Shown piece by piece: positions 25,792-35,525 of a stretch of 64,000 nucleotides of DNA. The stretch spans positions 1 through 64,000 of the forward strand of contig JAYTVW010000161.1 in NCBI GenBank assembly GCA_043743785.1, in the 5' to 3' direction. Source of the stretch: JAQTNA01 sp043743785 (GTDB lineage Bacteria > Pseudomonadota > Gammaproteobacteria > Burkholderiales > Rhodocyclaceae). Each line of letters starts with the position of its first letter. Positions within the stretch are counted from its first letter, which is position 1. A program made the position numbers and the translations under genes. Below the pieces are notes generated by a model that made no database searches, was not told the DNA's origin, and saw nothing but the letters and a program-made list of their open reading frames with translations.

Positions 25792-26856
25792 TTATGCCGC
25801 CTCCCCGAACACACTTTTAAAAAAACCCGCACCGTCAAGAAGAGCCAAAGAGCTTTCCGCCAATCCCAGGTGACGCTTTACGGCCCTGCTGATCGACACC
25901 TCGGACGTCGGGTCAAATGTCTGTTCCGGATCGATGACATCCCGTACATAGTCGAGTTCAGATGCAATCACGGGCAACCCCGCTTGCCGGGCTTCAACCA
26001 AAGGCAATCCAAATGACTCAAAAACCGAAGGGTATATGAACGCGCCTGCCGCCGCATAGCACCCGGCGATGTCTTCCTGGGGAATGCTACCCATGTTTGT
26101 CACTCTCAGACCTGACTGCTCTATTCTTGAATCTAGCCATAAACATAGGTCTGGAAAATTCTTCCGATCGATGGTCACCCCCAGCGACGGAAACAACCCC
26201 TCCTCGGCCAGCAAGCACCAGGCGGAAATCAAGCGCAGATGATTCTTGTGCGGCTCCCCTGATGCAACATAAAGAAAATCCAACTGCCCGATTTTGGCCG
26301 GTTTGTCACATCGGAGCTTTCTGTCATAACCATGCGGATCCGCAACAAACGGCAGGACACGCACCGGCACCCTACCCTTGATCCTCTTCTCAAGAAGTCC
26401 CTTCATCGACGGTGTCTGAACGACAAACTCCTGAACCGCAGAGGCCCGGCCGAACAGCCAGAATCTTTCCACCCAAATTCGAACTCTGGTTTGCAGTGAA
26501 AAACCCGTCAACCCGGCATTATCAACCAGATAGCGATTCTGCACGAACACGACAACCCGGGCACAATTCGGGAAAAGGGGCGGCAAATTCCCAAAACACA
26601 ACACAGTGTCTTGAGAATCGCAATTCCGCGAAAGCCACACTTCCGCCATCAATCGCTGAATAACTGAAGGGGAAACGTACCTGGCCATTACCCTGCGCAA
26701 TAAACCTGCAGTCAACTCAATCCGCCGATCAAACTGGGCAAGCACCGTCACCCCCCGCGGAATACCTGAAAGCAAGGCTGAGATCAATGCCTTTCCGCCA
26801 CCTTGATGGACGTTGGTGGCATGAAAAACGATATTTGCATTTACTCTTTCAGTCAC
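25792..26856 (-). CDS. glycosyltransferase, GT4-like (GT-B fold)
   Basis: A 354-residue group 1 glycosyltransferase. It starts ANIVFHATNVHQGGGKALISAL (the glycine-rich acceptor loop). The C-terminal half has YVASGEPHKNHLRLISAW and IYPSVFESFGLPLVEARQAGLPVIAS, the E-x7-E donor-binding motif of GT4. The start is a GTG overlapping the upstream stop as GTGA. It is cytoplasmic and presumably adds one sugar of the repeat unit; donor and acceptor are not predictable. Its base composition begins to fall toward the low-GC segment that follows. Confidence 0.82.
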   Translation of the reverse strand: MTERVNANIVFHATNVHQGGGKALISALLSGIPRGVTVLAQFDRRIELTAGLLRRVMARYVSPSVIQRLMAEVWLSRNCDSQDTVLCFGNLPPLFPNCARVVVFVQNRYLVDNAGLTGFSLQTRVRIWVERFWLFGRASAVQEFVVQTPSMKGLLEKRIKGRVPVRVLPFVADPHGYDRKLRCDKPAKIGQLDFLYVASGEPHKNHLRLISAWCLLAEEGLFPSLGVTIDRKNFPDLCLWLDSRIEQSGLRVTNMGSIPQEDIAGCYAAAGAFIYPSVFESFGLPLVEARQAGLPVIASELDYVRDVIDPEQTFDPTSEVSISRAVKRHLGLAESSLALLDGAGFFKSVFGEAA

Positions 26857-28901
26857 ACAGAGCTCCGACTGCGAAAATTATTGGCTAGCCTAGAAAGAAC
26901 TCTGCAGCCCCATTCTGATTGAATAAGAAACACAACGAATACAAACACCGCAATCATTACATAAAATTGTACATCCTGCCTGGGAGTAATGCCGAATTGC
27001 ACAACCGTATTTGCAAGCGTCAATCCAATCAGAGAGCACATAAGTGGATTTGAAGTCAGATACTCGACACACTTCTCAAGCAACTGAATAGCAAACGAAA
27101 ACAATAACATGCCAAAAAAAACGACCCAAAGAGAACCTCCAAAATAAAAAAATGCCGCTGCCCCGGGCAAACTAGCAAACTGCCAGCTATTAGAATCCAC
27201 CCACCGATAATGAGACTTGCAGATTTCCTGAAATTTCGTCGTCCGCCCGATCTCCCGCTTCTCGGTAGCAGCATCATAAAGCAATGCCATGCCCTTCTCC
27301 GGGTATGCACTAACGGCCATCACACCTTCAACTCCAACCCAGCGATCCACGGAAAGTGAAAGTATACGAGGACCGACCCCGGAACTGAGTTGATAATAAA
27401 CTTCAGCCAAGAGCTTGCTTCCATTGCTGAGCAAACTGTAGACGCCTGGGGGAAGCGTCTTGAGGACATCAGAATCAGAAACTCCGTTGGCTGCCGTCAC
27501 CAACCCGGCATTCATGCCTTTCCCAGACGAAGCCTTTTCTGAAGGAGCAGGAGCATTCGACTCAAGTCCAGTTCTACGATCCCGCACCGCAGGTGCCTTG
27601 CCCATTTTTAAATCCGTAACAACCTCAGAAATGCCAGCGCCTGCTGTAGCGGCAGTGTTCTCTTGATTTTTCTGCTTTTCGAGAGCGGCCTTTATTGTAA
27701 AAAACTCTCGATCAGCCACCCCTTGCGGATCCGCTTTTTCGACAAGTTTATCCAACCTCTCTTTTTCGATTTGAAGTTCACGTAACTGGGGATTTTGGAC
27801 TCTCCCCTCGCTACCTGACTTCATGAGAACCGAAACTCCCTGCTGAACCAATTCCCGGTGAGACACAAGTTGCTGTTGTTCCAACAAGGCTTTTTCCCGA
27901 AGTAACTCTCGAAGATGCACTTCCTGTGATTCCCCACGCAGAATCAATACTTTCACACGAGCAATCCCACCCTGAAGAACCTCTAATCGCGTCAGCCTTT
28001 GCTGATCCGCCGTTGTAAAGCCTCCCGCGTGAGGATACAAAAGCGCCCGAATAGTCGTCACGCCGGCAATCGAGATCAGAAAACAAGCGACAAACGCAGC
28101 CCCAATCAGAACAAATCTGAAACGGGAAACGGGCGAAAGAAACTGACGACTCCTGAATATCGCGACCAACTGCGGAAAAGTATGAAAAATATAAATCCCC
28201 CTGCTGAGCAGACTTGTCGTCGACACCAGCCCCTCAATCAGCAGCGCATAAATACCAACCGAAATACGCTTGTTCAACAGCATTTCCCACCACAAAACCA
28301 TTGCCAATAACAAAGCACTTCCTATGCTGACCTGCCACGCAACAAGCGCATTGAGCGGCCACGGAAAGATTGTCTTAGGCACCAATCCAATTTGGTGAAT
28401 ACCAAAAACAAGATTAATTCCCGCCAAACCTATCGCCCATAGCAAACATAAAGGTACAGCCCACTTCGAAATGCCTGCATACCATACAGGAGGGCGCTCC
28501 TGACTTCCAGTATACGAGCATAGGAAAAGCCGATTGAAGCCAGCAAAAACCAGACGTCCCGCAACTACACCCAACCCCGCGAGAGTTGCTACCAGAAGAA
28601 CCTCATCCCACGCAGCACTCGATCCATCGAAAAACCCGACGGGTTCTACATAAGGATAATTAAGCAACAAATGGACTGTTACTTTTCCCCAGAATCCCAG
28701 CCATAAGGCTACAACCAGAAAACAATAGCCATACTGAAAACGTGCCCACCCGCCGGAAAACAACATACCCCAAAATGTCGCAGAGAAGGCTAGATAAAGA
28801 AATTTCGACCCCGGATAATTACCCAACACAGGAAGAACCGCGACAACGGCCAATATCCCGCCTAACTTATACAGCTTCGGCCACGACAATATTCTACGCA
28901 T
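26853..28901 (-). CDS. polytopic membrane protein, Wzy-like, with large soluble coiled-coil insert
   Basis: A 682-residue inner-membrane protein, not confidently assigned. About six hydrophobic segments lie in residues 10-285. A soluble stretch of roughly 220 residues (about 290-510) follows, rich in Glu, Lys, Gln and Leu, with heptad-like LRELLREKALLEQQQ. The C-terminal hydrophobic part contains RWVGVEGVMAVSAYPEKG and FASLPGAAAFFYFGGS. It is clearly paralogous to the next gene, which lacks the insert. The place among glycosyltransferases and wzx suggests an O-antigen polymerase-type role. The gene is A/T-rich. The ATG at 28899-28901 overlaps the upstream stop by eight bases; a start 30 bases earlier is possible. 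Confidence 0.65.
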   Translation of the reverse strand: MRRILSWPKLYKLGGILAVVAVLPVLGNYPGSKFLYLAFSATFWGMLFSGGWARFQYGYCFLVVALWLGFWGKVTVHLLLNYPYVEPVGFFDGSSAAWDEVLLVATLAGLGVVAGRLVFAGFNRLFLCSYTGSQERPPVWYAGISKWAVPLCLLWAIGLAGINLVFGIHQIGLVPKTIFPWPLNALVAWQVSIGSALLLAMVLWWEMLLNKRISVGIYALLIEGLVSTTSLLSRGIYIFHTFPQLVAIFRSRQFLSPVSRFRFVLIGAAFVACFLISIAGVTTIRALLYPHAGGFTTADQQRLTRLEVLQGGIARVKVLILRGESQEVHLRELLREKALLEQQQLVSHRELVQQGVSVLMKSGSEGRVQNPQLRELQIEKERLDKLVEKADPQGVADREFFTIKAALEKQKNQENTAATAGAGISEVVTDLKMGKAPAVRDRRTGLESNAPAPSEKASSGKGMNAGLVTAANGVSDSDVLKTLPPGVYSLLSNGSKLLAEVYYQLSSGVGPRILSLSVDRWVGVEGVMAVSAYPEKGMALLYDAATEKREIGRTTKFQEICKSHYRWVDSNSWQFASLPGAAAFFYFGGSLWVVFFGMLLFSFAIQLLEKCVEYLTSNPLMCSLIGLTLANTVVQFGITPRQDVQFYVMIAVFVFVVFLIQSEWGCRVLSRLANNFRSRSSV

Positions 28902-30321
28902 GCCTGACCATCCGGATACCATCCCGGCCATCCGTTATTAACCACAGGAAGAAAAACATGCATGTCAATTCGAACAGTTGAATAAGATTGACGTACAAGC
29001 CTCCAAACTGGTGCAACATCATCGCAGCAATCATCCCGTACAAACTAAGAACAAACGGATTGTGCAAAACACGAAAAACAAAATACTCGCTGGCCGAAAA
29101 TACTATCATCAACACAAATACCCCTCCCCAGACAACCATCAAGGATCCGGATAGATGAAGCATCGCGGCAAGCCCAGGTATAGAGAGAAAATTATATTTT
29201 TTTGCATCCGGGTAGTCAGGAGAGATATAAATAGAATTAGAAACATACTCATAAATTGGTTTGCGCTCATAGGAGGGCATATCAAGCCAACCCTGCTTGA
29301 ACAAATCCCCCCCCAAACCTGAATGGGAGGATGTCGACATAACTCCTTCAAGACCAATCCATCTTTCGGATAGCAACAGGAAGAATTGGGTCGATGCTCT
29401 TCCAGTTTGAGCACCTGAAGTGGAAACCTGACTCCGACTCACCTCACCGTAAAATCGATCTTTTCGCAACTCAGCAACGGATACAAGCACAATCCCAAAA
29501 CCTGCGACAAACAGGACACCCATTGATAAATATCTAAAGACACCAAGCCTTAGATTTTTCCAGTTAAACAAGGAACTAAAAAGGTGATTGAACACATGGG
29601 TGACATACAAACTCCGGCTAAAAATAGTAATTGAGCACAGGATGCCCTCAGCGATCAGCGCTTCGAACCTAAACCCAAAACCAAGACAGACATCCCACCA
29701 AACCAAAACTGACACCCAGAAAGCGAACGCAGAGTACAAACACCAATTCACTATAGCATTTATCTTGAACGGAAGATGGACCTTTGGCAACATGCCCGCC
29801 TGGTTTATTCCAAGCATAAAATTAACAACGACAACAAAGGCAATCAGCGCGAATGAGAACAGCCACACAGGCATGCGATAACGCTCATACCAAATAGGCA
29901 CATAAGACCGCTCCGGTGTAACCTCCCACACGCCTTTATCACGTCGCATTACATACATCTGAGCAATACGAAACAGCAGGATAGCCAAACCCACTACAAT
30001 TGAAACCACAATAGCCTTATCCCACGCGGGACCAGACCAAACAAATGAGCCCACAGGTTCAATAAACTCCCGCCCAGATATCAGGTGGGCACAGCTTTTC
30101 ATCCAGAAACCCAAAAGTGTAAACGTCGAAAAAAACATGTAGAAATATGACTTATACCCCACCCAAGCCAAACCCCAGAACGAGATGAATACCAAGCAAT
30201 AGGAAATGAAAAGAATTCGGCTCCCGGGGTAAAATGCCGCAGCAAAAATGGAAAAAGACAGCATCACTACGAAGAGAAGCGCGAACATCGCAATCAGCGC
30301 ATATTTTAATTTAGCTGTCAC
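28894..30321 (-). CDS. polytopic membrane protein, Wzy-like (paralogue of the downstream gene)
   Basis: A 475-residue membrane protein with about ten hydrophobic segments. It shares the order and wording of several stretches with its downstream neighbour: FIEPVGSFVW versus YVEPVGFFDG, NFMLGINQAGMLPKV versus NLVFGIHQIGLVPKT, RWIGLEGVMSTSS versus RWVGVEGVMAVSA, and SIPGLAAMLHLSGS versus SLPGAAAFFYFGGS. I propose a Wzy-type polymerase or a related membrane-bound transferase, without a diagnostic motif. The GTG start at 30319-30321 has AAAGGA upstream. GC content is clearly below that of the rest of the window. Confidence 0.68.
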   Translation of the reverse strand: MTAKLKYALIAMFALLFVVMLSFSIFAAAFYPGSRILFISYCLVFISFWGLAWVGYKSYFYMFFSTFTLLGFWMKSCAHLISGREFIEPVGSFVWSGPAWDKAIVVSIVVGLAILLFRIAQMYVMRRDKGVWEVTPERSYVPIWYERYRMPVWLFSFALIAFVVVVNFMLGINQAGMLPKVHLPFKINAIVNWCLYSAFAFWVSVLVWWDVCLGFGFRFEALIAEGILCSITIFSRSLYVTHVFNHLFSSLFNWKNLRLGVFRYLSMGVLFVAGFGIVLVSVAELRKDRFYGEVSRSQVSTSGAQTGRASTQFFLLLSERWIGLEGVMSTSSHSGLGGDLFKQGWLDMPSYERKPIYEYVSNSIYISPDYPDAKKYNFLSIPGLAAMLHLSGSLMVVWGGVFVLMIVFSASEYFVFRVLHNPFVLSLYGMIAAMMLHQFGGLYVNLIQLFELTCMFFFLWLITDGRDGIRMVRHA

Positions 30322-31432
30322 CAAAAATCCTTTTGTATATCTTACGGGAACCCAATCTTATGGCTTTACCCTGACTCTCTGAAAACAAAAAACTGGCCAA
30401 GCGCAATGGCAATTTAAGACCAATACGAATTATCATAAACACCACCGGGGAACAACACACCCGAATCTCTTCAAGCCCGCCCCAATCAAACACATGTCCA
30501 TATTTCTTTGCTCCAATTACAGAGCGAATCAGAACCACCCCGTTTAACTCCCGAAGCCGAGTTTGCACAGCATTCGGACCAAAGCCAAACTCCTGCATTC
30601 GACGAATTATCTTTATATGTTCCAAGTGCAATTTGTAGCCGTCCGGCTTTGTCCACCAACCACTTTTATCAACAAATAACGTAAAAAATGGCTGCACCAA
30701 TATGGCGGTCTCACTTGCAGAATCTGCGCCGACAACCCTGAGAATTCTTTCCACATGGCCCCACCCGCTTGAAACAAACCCGTAACGCAGACAATCTAGC
30801 CATTTCAGGCGATTAACAACATTAGCAGACAACGCCGGGGCATACCTAGGCACGCTGAAATCATCCCTGCTCTTAACTAAAACATCCCTCTTGCTACCAT
30901 GCTCTCGATCTTGAATAATCGAGCCATCAGCCTCGCCGTATCTATCGAAATCAAGAAGGACATTACAAATCTTCTTCCCTTCGAGTTTACCCAGAAGCCT
31001 TGCAACAGAATCCTTCTTTATTTCGTCGCCGCATCCAACAAACCAGACGTAACTTCCTTTGCCTAGACGCATGATAGAATCCAGATTTGAATCAAACCCC
31101 ACATTCAAACCATGCCTATAATAAGCGCCCCTGGCTACTCTTATAGAAAAGAAATCACAAATAGCGTCGCCAGTCCCATCAGACGACGCATTGTCACAAA
31201 CAATCACCTCCACTTTCCCCGGATCTCCGAGATCCTCCAAACTTTCATACACACTTGACAACGTCCTTACAATTGAATTACCGCCGTTGTATACAGGGAT
31301 TCCGATTGTCAGAATAGGTGCGACTCCAGTGATGACTCCAAATTCAAGACAACACTTGCTTTCAACATCCGAAATTTTTTCAGCAGGGACATCCGTTCCA
31401 AATCTAACAACCGCGCTCGTGTATTCCGTCAT
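30311..31432 (-). CDS. GT2 family glycosyltransferase
   Basis: A 373-residue GT-A fold transferase: PILTIGIPVYNGGNSIVRTL at the N-terminus of the domain, VIVCDNASSDGTGDAI, and NVGFDSNLDSIM followed by YVWFVGCGDE as the DxD-like region. A C-terminal region of about 150 residues has a short hydrophobic stretch that may attach to the membrane. GGGATATTC lies before the ATG; the 45-residue upstream frame has no such support. It overlaps the Wzy-like gene by 11 bases. Donor and acceptor are unknown. Confidence 0.82.
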   Translation of the reverse strand: MTEYTSAVVRFGTDVPAEKISDVESKCCLEFGVITGVAPILTIGIPVYNGGNSIVRTLSSVYESLEDLGDPGKVEVIVCDNASSDGTGDAICDFFSIRVARGAYYRHGLNVGFDSNLDSIMRLGKGSYVWFVGCGDEIKKDSVARLLGKLEGKKICNVLLDFDRYGEADGSIIQDREHGSKRDVLVKSRDDFSVPRYAPALSANVVNRLKWLDCLRYGFVSSGWGHVERILRVVGADSASETAILVQPFFTLFVDKSGWWTKPDGYKLHLEHIKIIRRMQEFGFGPNAVQTRLRELNGVVLIRSVIGAKKYGHVFDWGGLEEIRVCCSPVVFMIIRIGLKLPLRLASFLFSESQGKAIRLGSRKIYKRIFGDS

Positions 31433-31452
31433 TGTAGAATATCCCGTTTTAT

Positions 31453-32341
31453 TCACCGTATAGAGGCGATTCCTTGCTCCAAATCCATGAAAGGCAACCA
31501 TCCCGAAAGCATAGTCAATCGACAAGGATCCATAACTTCCCTTTCCCGATACGCTCGTAGTCCCCATCCAATATTTAAATGCTTCCCCGATACCCGCTCA
31601 AACATATCTACCATTTCTTTCAACGAAAATCGAACACTACTACCGACGCCAAAGACTTCACTCTCATTAACAGAACCCGAGATCAGCCTTTCCGACGCGG
31701 CAAGATAGGCAGAAGAAACATCATTAACATGTATCAAATCAATCTTCTGTTGTCCTTCAATCATAGGCACGAACTCATCCGCTTGACTCGCTTGAAATAA
31801 CAAATTCATCAACTTAGTACGAGGGTCGTTTGGTCCATAGGCATCAAATAATTTTAAAGTTACAGCAACGACACCTTTGGCTTCCACGTAATATTGAATA
31901 ATATTTTGAAGCTTCCTAAAGCCCCACCGGGTTATAGTCACGCCCCCGGCAATGTTCCAAATATGTACCTGTGTTAATAAAACACTTAACTCCAGATTTG
32001 CTCATGGCCTCAAGCATCTGAGTCCCGAACAGAACATTACTGTCAATCACACAATTAACGTCATCAGGAACATGATCCCCAACGACTTTAGATGCGATGT
32101 GCACAACGACGGTCGGACTGGACAACGTCACGATGCGCAGGGCGTCCCTAGTTGTGCCATCATGAACATGAACTGCAATTTGTGAACGCAGATCTTGAAT
32201 CAAGCCATCGGATGAACCAGGCCGTACGAGAACGTCAATCTTCCATCCTGCATGCAAAAATGCCCTGACGACATGGGATCCAGTAAAACCTGTCGCACCT
32301 GTTACAAGAACTTTATTATGGCCCGGCTTAATGTTATGCAC
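31453..32341 (-). pseudogene. NAD-dependent sugar epimerase/dehydratase, frameshifted by a small deletion
   Basis: The first half (31916-32341) is a normal SDR start: KVLVTGATGFTGSHVV, then NTGTYLEHCRGRDYNPVGL and a stop. The second half (31453-31941, another frame) continues at LQNIIQYYVEAKGVVAVTLKLFDAYGPNDPR through the domain end. Relatives have about ten residues, including the catalytic YxxxK, between YNPV and the QNII-type helix. Here only 17 bases separate these points, about a dozen too few. The deletion thus breaks the frame and removes the catalytic Tyr and Lys, so the product is almost surely inactive. The start would be a GTG. Confidence 0.8.
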
Positions 32342-32477
32342 TTGTCTTTTCTATCCTGACATGCTTACCGGAATAATTATCAGAAGTCAAAGGCTAACTT
32401 GGTCGTTCGGAACAGGCTAGATCCATGACCGACCTCGTATTTACCAAACTCAACCCGGAAACTTATGGACAGAATTG
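32342..32477. other. short non-coding gap in the polysaccharide block
   Basis: One of the few real gaps in the 32-kb block of overlapping genes. It is A/T-rich, has no ORF with a family match and no clear hairpin. It may be residue of the decay around the pseudogene or hold an internal promoter. Confidence 0.3.
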
Positions 32478-33509
32478 CTAGACAACTATGGAATGCAACG
32501 CGTGATAGTAATCTGAAAATAATTCGCCTTGCAAAAACTCACGCCCGGCCTCTTTCATTTCCTTTATCTGAACATGCGACATGCCGTCTATATCTCGCCA
32601 CATTTCCTGCCAGTTGCCGTATTTTCTGCAATCGATATATGCGGATGCCGGGATCAAGTCCGCAATATCCCTTGCCCCTAAATACAACGGCACCGCTCCG
32701 GCGTAAAAGCAATCGAATATTTTCTCCGTCACGTAGCCATCCATGGCCATATTTTCGAAACACAGCGCAAACTCATAACGCGACAACACTTCATATTTCG
32801 AGGAACAGGCCCCTTGGTAGATTGACATCAACGTGCGTCTGTTCCGCCAATAGGGCAACCACATGGAAGACCGTGACCACCAGCGCTCCCACCCCCGTCC
32901 GTACAGGTCCACCACTCCCGTTTCCGCCAACTCGACAAGCGCCTCAATACGCATGCCGTATAACTCCTGGTTTTTCGAGGCAGGTTTGTGATTCCCGTTG
33001 ATCATCACCATCCGGTGCAGGCGATTCTCGTTTTCCCAATAGGAAGCAAGGACGTCCCGCCGAGGTTGGGGCCAGTACAATTTCCTCAGCCTTGACTGAT
33101 CCACGCCGTCTAAAGAATAACCATCCCCATGTATGTTGTGCACATACACCCGCTCAAAAGCGGCGGTTAGTTCAGGCAAGGCCTTATACAAACGGGGATC
33201 CACGACGGGGGGCTCGAAAACCACGAACGCGCACAATCGGACTTTTCCCATCGCCTGGAGACGAGCGTAATTATCTAAAATACCGAACGAATAATACTCG
33301 GAAAATCCGGGTGCGCTATCCAGTTCCAGAAGTCGATCCGCTGTGTGCATCTCTACATTGCTACTCGCCAGCGCATCTCTAAGCCGAATGAATGGTGCCA
33401 GCGTATCGTCTCGATTGAGAACGGGATTCGAATGATCAAATAGTTTGTCCTCGTAATACGCCTTGGAAGGCGGATCCAGGAAGATATGTCGAACTTGATC
33501 CGGTTTCAT
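32478..33509 (-). CDS. GT10 (alpha-1,3/4-fucosyltransferase family) glycosyltransferase
   Basis: A 343-residue transferase with the GT10 signature FALCFENMAMDGYVTEKIFD, then FYAGAVPLYLGARD (about residues 240-280), the GDP-fucose binding region of bacterial and animal alpha-1,3-fucosyltransferases. The cluster encodes gmd, an fcl/colC homologue and colD, so the donor may be GDP-L-fucose or GDP-L-colitose. Colitose differs from fucose only at C3, so a fucosyltransferase fold could accept it. The ATG overlaps the previous stop as ATGA. Confidence 0.85.
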   Translation of the reverse strand: MKPDQVRHIFLDPPSKAYYEDKLFDHSNPVLNRDDTLAPFIRLRDALASSNVEMHTADRLLELDSAPGFSEYYSFGILDNYARLQAMGKVRLCAFVVFEPPVVDPRLYKALPELTAAFERVYVHNIHGDGYSLDGVDQSRLRKLYWPQPRRDVLASYWENENRLHRMVMINGNHKPASKNQELYGMRIEALVELAETGVVDLYGRGWERWWSRSSMWLPYWRNRRTLMSIYQGACSSKYEVLSRYEFALCFENMAMDGYVTEKIFDCFYAGAVPLYLGARDIADLIPASAYIDCRKYGNWQEMWRDIDGMSHVQIKEMKEAGREFLQGELFSDYYHALHSIVV

Positions 33510-34534
33510 TTTCCAGTCACCTGCTTCAACATCCGCAAGGGCATTTTCCCCATGCGCGCACAACCTAATGCCAGCACCATCTTCATGTACAGACCAACAA
33601 CAAGCACAAAAAAGCCTCGCTTCGTCTTGAGGCCCGCCTCAACCGCGTCCAGAGAAACAAGATCAGACAACAATGGTTTCACTCTCTGATTTTCTTCGAT
33701 TAGAAACAGATTCAACGCTTGCATGACCCTGTCCCTGCGCTCCAGCCACCTGTAATTTTTTAAATCTGTTGGAGACAGCAGCGCACGAACCGACTCCCTC
33801 GCCAGATAGTGTTCTGTCACGAGGAAAAAATCGGCGCGTTCGGTGCCTTTTCGTACCCGCGCTGACCATTGAGTACTGCTGATGCGATAAGACATCAGGG
33901 GGCATCTGAGAAATCCGACGTTATGCTTTTCCAGCATACGCAACCACAGGTCGAGGTCCGCGCTTGACTTGAATAGCCCCCCCCTCCAGCAACCGATCTC
34001 TTCCTTATAGACTCGGGTGCGCGCCATAACGCTCGGACAAATGAGAAAATTAGAGTGCTTCAGCACCGCCTTCAATACTGTCTGAAAATCATACAAATCG
34101 CCTCCGGCATTGAGTTCCCCAGGGAAGCGGATCCGGCCTGTTTTCCGGCCCTTTTCATCAATCAGGGTAGCTTCTGTAAACACGGCGGCAGCAGATGCAT
34201 TCGCCTCCAGAAAGGCAACCTGTTCAGCCACCATCTGCGGTTCGTAAATATCGTCCGCATGATATATGGCGGTGTAGTCTCCCTCTGCATAATTTATGCA
34301 CCTGTTGAAATTACCTTCCCCTCCGATATTCTCATCATGCCGGTGCACAATCATCCTGGCGTCGCGCACCGACTCAATGACACTCATGGTCTCGTCAGTC
34401 GACGCATTGTCGGAGATATGCACACGGATATTGACATAGCTCTGGGCGAGAATGGATTCAAGCGTTTCCCGAACTGTACCGGCGCAATTGTATGTGGGGA
34501 CGCATATGCTTACCAGCGGCAAATCAGACTTCAT
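33506..34534 (-). CDS. GT2 family glycosyltransferase
   Basis: A 342-residue GT-A enzyme: LVSICVPTYNCAGTVRETLESIL, HISDNASTDET, HDENIGGEGNFN and IYHADDIYEP (the DxD region). The C-terminus has a hydrophobic stretch, FFVLVVGLYMKMVLALG, that may anchor it to the inner membrane. The ATG at 34532-34534 begins the domain directly; the longer frame adds 36 unconserved residues and overlaps the previous gene further. The sugar specificity is unknown. Confidence 0.84.
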   Translation of the reverse strand: MKSDLPLVSICVPTYNCAGTVRETLESILAQSYVNIRVHISDNASTDETMSVIESVRDARMIVHRHDENIGGEGNFNRCINYAEGDYTAIYHADDIYEPQMVAEQVAFLEANASAAAVFTEATLIDEKGRKTGRIRFPGELNAGGDLYDFQTVLKAVLKHSNFLICPSVMARTRVYKEEIGCWRGGLFKSSADLDLWLRMLEKHNVGFLRCPLMSYRISSTQWSARVRKGTERADFFLVTEHYLARESVRALLSPTDLKNYRWLERRDRVMQALNLFLIEENQRVKPLLSDLVSLDAVEAGLKTKRGFFVLVVGLYMKMVLALGCARMGKMPLRMLKQVTGK

Positions 34535-35525
34535 GCAACAATCCCATCCTTGCAAAGACTGACATGAATCGTTGCCGGAAGGTGTGCTGCTCAATGGTTC
34601 GAGCATAGGCCGATAAAGCCATGGATTCACGTAGCGCGTCATGCGCCAGATAGAACTTTACCTTGTCAATCAGGTCGTCCGCATCTGCATAAACCGCGAG
34701 TTCACGGTCTATTTCATAGCAATTCGACAAACCTTCCACAAAATACGAAAGCTGGAAGGCGCCACACCCTGCGACTTCGAATACTCTTGCCTTCATTTGT
34801 TCGACGTTTTTTCTGCTCCGCAAACGATTGACACATGCTCTGGGAGAGGAGGCAAGATAGCGGATATCCCAGGAGGCGGAATTGGAAAGGTTCAAGTTAA
34901 TACGACTTTCATTGAAACACCGTACCATTTGTTCCTGACTAATCTCGCCTTGCGGCCAGCGATAGCCAAAGACCCCGACAGAAATCCCCGCTTTCTTCAA
35001 TCGCTTTAGAACCCATTCCCGATGGGGATGCCAGGCGCCGACAAATGACACATCATGTTGCTTCTCGACATCCAGCTTGCGGAAAATATTTTCATTACAA
35101 CCAAAAGGAAAATAGATGGCATTGAGCAAGCCAATTTCGCGATACTTTACTTCTCCACGCAGATCCGGGGTGGAGAAATAGTCAAAGCGTTCAGCCCAGT
35201 ATTTTGAATACTCTACACGCCAAGTATCATCGTGAAAGAAACAGAACGTTCTGGTATGTTTTCTCAGCGATAAAATAATTTCCGCATCAAACTGGTCGGT
35301 ATATAGTGAAAATATTGCAACATCCGGCTGCCATTCACATGCCTTGGACAAAAGTTTCTGGTTCATGGCAGACTTGCCTACATCGGCGATCTCCGCCATA
35401 TAGTCGAACAAATCCACCTCATGTCCCATCTCCTGCAGAACGAGGAAAAAATTGAAATACTCATAGGAGAGCTCCCGTTTCGGATCTCCATAGGAGTGAC
35501 GCATGCACGCCAACAGTATTTTCAC
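34524..35525 (-). CDS. CgeB-like glycosyltransferase (GT-B)
   Basis: A 333-residue protein resembling CgeB/DUF3880-type glycosyltransferases: MKILLACMRHSYGDP at the N-terminus, FFHDDTWRVEYSKYW, VSFVGAWHPHREWVLKRLKKAG in the middle, and the C-terminal MKARVFEVAGCGAFQLSYFVEGL, which is the conserved nucleotide-sugar-binding end of that family. It overlaps wzx by ATGA and the next GT2 by 11 bases. The substrate is not predictable. Confidence 0.78.
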   Translation of the reverse strand: MKILLACMRHSYGDPKRELSYEYFNFFLVLQEMGHEVDLFDYMAEIADVGKSAMNQKLLSKACEWQPDVAIFSLYTDQFDAEIILSLRKHTRTFCFFHDDTWRVEYSKYWAERFDYFSTPDLRGEVKYREIGLLNAIYFPFGCNENIFRKLDVEKQHDVSFVGAWHPHREWVLKRLKKAGISVGVFGYRWPQGEISQEQMVRCFNESRINLNLSNSASWDIRYLASSPRACVNRLRSRKNVEQMKARVFEVAGCGAFQLSYFVEGLSNCYEIDRELAVYADADDLIDKVKFYLAHDALRESMALSAYARTIEQHTFRQRFMSVFARMGLLHEV

